In this document: piece after piece, positions 4,591-5,590 of the stretch
Layout of the letters: each line of letters starts with the position of its first letter
Numbering within the stretch: position 1 is the first letter of the stretch
Assembly (NCBI GenBank): GCA_020442095.1
Contig: JAGRKY010000383.1
Location: 1 to 5,590, forward strand
Source of the DNA: Bauldia sp.
GTDB lineage: Bacteria > Pseudomonadota > Alphaproteobacteria > Rhizobiales > Kaistiaceae
Direction: 5' to 3'
DNA length: 5,590 nt
Notes under the pieces: generated by a model
What the model was told of the DNA's origin: nothing
Databases searched by the model: none
What the model saw: the letters and a program-made list of their open reading frames with translations, nothing else
Position numbers and translations under genes: made by a program

Positions 4591-5590
4591 GACGGAGCGA
4601 CAACATCCTCCGCCGCGCCTGCGCCGTGGCCGTAGCACTGGCCGAGCAGCTCCTCCTCGCCGAGACCCTCAGCCGCGAGCACGGTCGCGATCCGGCCCGC
4701 CCGCATCACCATGATCCGGTCGCACATCCCGATCAGCTCGGGAAAGTCGGAGGAAGCGATCAGCACCGCCATTCCCCGCGCGCTCCATTCGCGGATCAGC
4801 GAATAGATGTCGAACTTCGCCCCGACATCGACGCCCCGGGTCGGCTCGTCGAGAAGCAGCACCTTCGGCTCGACCGACAGCGCCCGGGCGAAGACCACCT
4901 TCTGCTGGTTGCCGCCGCTGAGCTCGTAGCAGGGCTGGCGGAGGCTCCGCGCCTTGAGGCGCACCTCCTCGCCGCGCGCCATCGCAATCGCCTTTTCCCG
5001 GCCGGGCGCGAGGAAGGCACCGCCATGGCTGAAGCGTCCGAGATGGGCGAGCGTGATGTTCTCGGTGATGCCCCGGGTCAGCACCAGCCCCTCCGAGCGC
5101 CGCTCGCGCGGCACATAGGCGAGCCGGCGCCGCCAGGCATCGGCGAGCCCGCCCGGCAACTCAGCGTCGCCGTCGATCAGGATCGTGCCGCCGCGCACCT
5201 TCTCCGCCCGCATCAGCAGCTTCAGCACCTCGCTCTGCCCGGCCCCCGCCAGCCCCGCGATGCCGACGATCTCACCCTTCCTGAGGTCGAAGCTGAGCGG
5301 CCCGACCGTGTCGCCCGCGAGGTCGCGCACGCCAAGCGCGATTTCCTGCCGCGGCGCGGCAAGCGGGTGTGGATAGGCCTGGTCGACCTGACGGCCGATC
5401 ATCATCCGTATCAGGTCATTCTGCGAGGTCGCGGCGATCAGCTTCGTCGCGATCGCCGCACCATCGCGCAGCACCGTCACCCGGTCGCAGAGATGCATCA
5501 CCTCGTCGAGCCGGTGCGAGACATAGATCACCGAGCGCCCGGAATCGCGGATGGCGCGGAGCACCGCGAACAGCCGCTCCGCCTCGGCCC
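4569..5590 (-). CDS. CUT2-family sugar ABC transporter ATP-binding protein (RbsA/MglA/XylG-like), 5' end outside window
   Basis: This is the energising subunit with two fused nucleotide-binding domains. The C-terminal 339 residues are visible, and about 165-170 N-terminal residues are missing off the right edge, judging by family length. The visible part begins AEAERLFAV, directly after where the first Walker B would end, and includes the first-domain H-loop SHRLDEV (24-30). The second domain shows a degenerate Walker A, GLAGAGQS (112-119, Gln in place of the catalytic Lys), the signature LSGGNQQK (223-230), Walker B VLLLDEPTRGVDVGAK (243-258), and Ser280 where a first-domain His would be. 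A deviant second site is normal in this family, so it is not decay. The stop overlaps the permease start. The C-terminal tail after the last strand is Gly/Ala-rich. The substrate cannot be told from an ATPase. Confidence 0.92.
   Translation of the reverse strand, partial: AEAERLFAVLRAIRDSGRSVIYVSHRLDEVMHLCDRVTVLRDGAAIATKLIAATSQNDLIRMMIGRQVDQAYPHPLAAPRQEIALGVRDLAGDTVGPLSFDLRKGEIVGIAGLAGAGQSEVLKLLMRAEKVRGGTILIDGDAELPGGLADAWRRRLAYVPRERRSEGLVLTRGITENITLAHLGRFSHGGAFLAPGREKAIAMARGEEVRLKARSLRQPCYELSGGNQQKVVFARALSVEPKVLLLDEPTRGVDVGAKFDIYSLIREWSARGMAVLIASSDFPELIGMCDRIMVMRAGRIATVLAAEGLGEEELLGQCYGHGAGAAEDVVAPSVREAAH

Noticed and set aside
3602..4606. A 334-codon minus-strand frame overlapping the permease
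   Set aside because: It is an out-of-frame shadow full of Arg, Gly and Asp with no membrane segments, while the overlapping frame is a clear multi-pass permease.
3757..4635. A 292-codon plus-strand open frame antisense to the permease
   Set aside because: It is extremely rich in Asp, Arg, Gln and His with no recognisable fold, as expected of the complement of a hydrophobic protein gene at high GC.
5214..5255. Gln for Lys in the second Walker A of the ATPase as a sign of a broken gene
   Set aside because: RbsA/MglA/XylG-type ATPases normally have a degenerate second site. The signature and Walker B motifs are intact and the frame is open throughout.
1..5590. CRISPR array, insertion sequence, integrase, toxin-antitoxin pair or phage genes
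   Set aside because: I saw no spaced direct repeats, transposase or integrase motifs, target-site duplications or small paired genes on either strand.

Overview
The window is GC-rich, with long open shadow frames opposite every real gene, strong GGAG-type ribosome binding sites and XylF/RbsC-type sugar transporters. This fits an alphaproteobacterium, most likely a Hyphomicrobiales (rhizobia-like) member. That placement rests on gene content and style only, since no marker gene is present. Nothing here looks like a mobile element, phage, CRISPR array, RNA gene or defence system.

Layout, left to right. Positions 1-30 may hold the first ten codons of a minus-strand gene, possibly the xylose-transporter ATPase, but this is tentative. 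A strong imperfect hairpin at 68-103 lies just downstream of xylF (118-1155, minus), which encodes a periplasmic D-xylose-binding protein. Upstream of xylF is a 338-bp non-coding region (1156-1493) with two perfect 12-bp palindromes that could be operators. An isochorismatase-family hydrolase (1494-2054, plus) follows, convergent with a PBP4-type D-Ala-D-Ala carboxypeptidase/endopeptidase (dacB, 2088-3548, minus). A 33-bp gap with a small hairpin separates these two. To the right, on the minus strand, are a CUT2-type sugar ABC permease (3610-4572) and the 3' part of its tandem-domain ATPase (4569 to beyond 5590). These two are translationally coupled through a TTG start that overlaps the ATPase stop.

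How the genes work together. XylF would deliver xylose to a CUT2 transporter. The permease in the window is RbsC-sized (320 aa), whereas XylH proteins are usually clearly longer, and two unrelated genes separate it from xylF. The simplest reading is two neighbouring sugar uptake systems: a xylose system continuing off the left edge (xylF, then probably xylG and xylH), and a second system of unknown substrate whose binding protein lies off the right edge. The dacB gene lies 61 nt behind the permease in the same direction and could receive read-through from that operon, although it has its own good ribosome binding site. The hydrolase stands alone on the plus strand.

Overall this is an ordinary metabolic and cell-wall region. 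The points worth a second look are the palindromes and leader upstream of xylF, the hairpin after xylF, the coupled TTG start, and the hydrolase's missing ribosome binding site. I found no credible sign of a new biological system.
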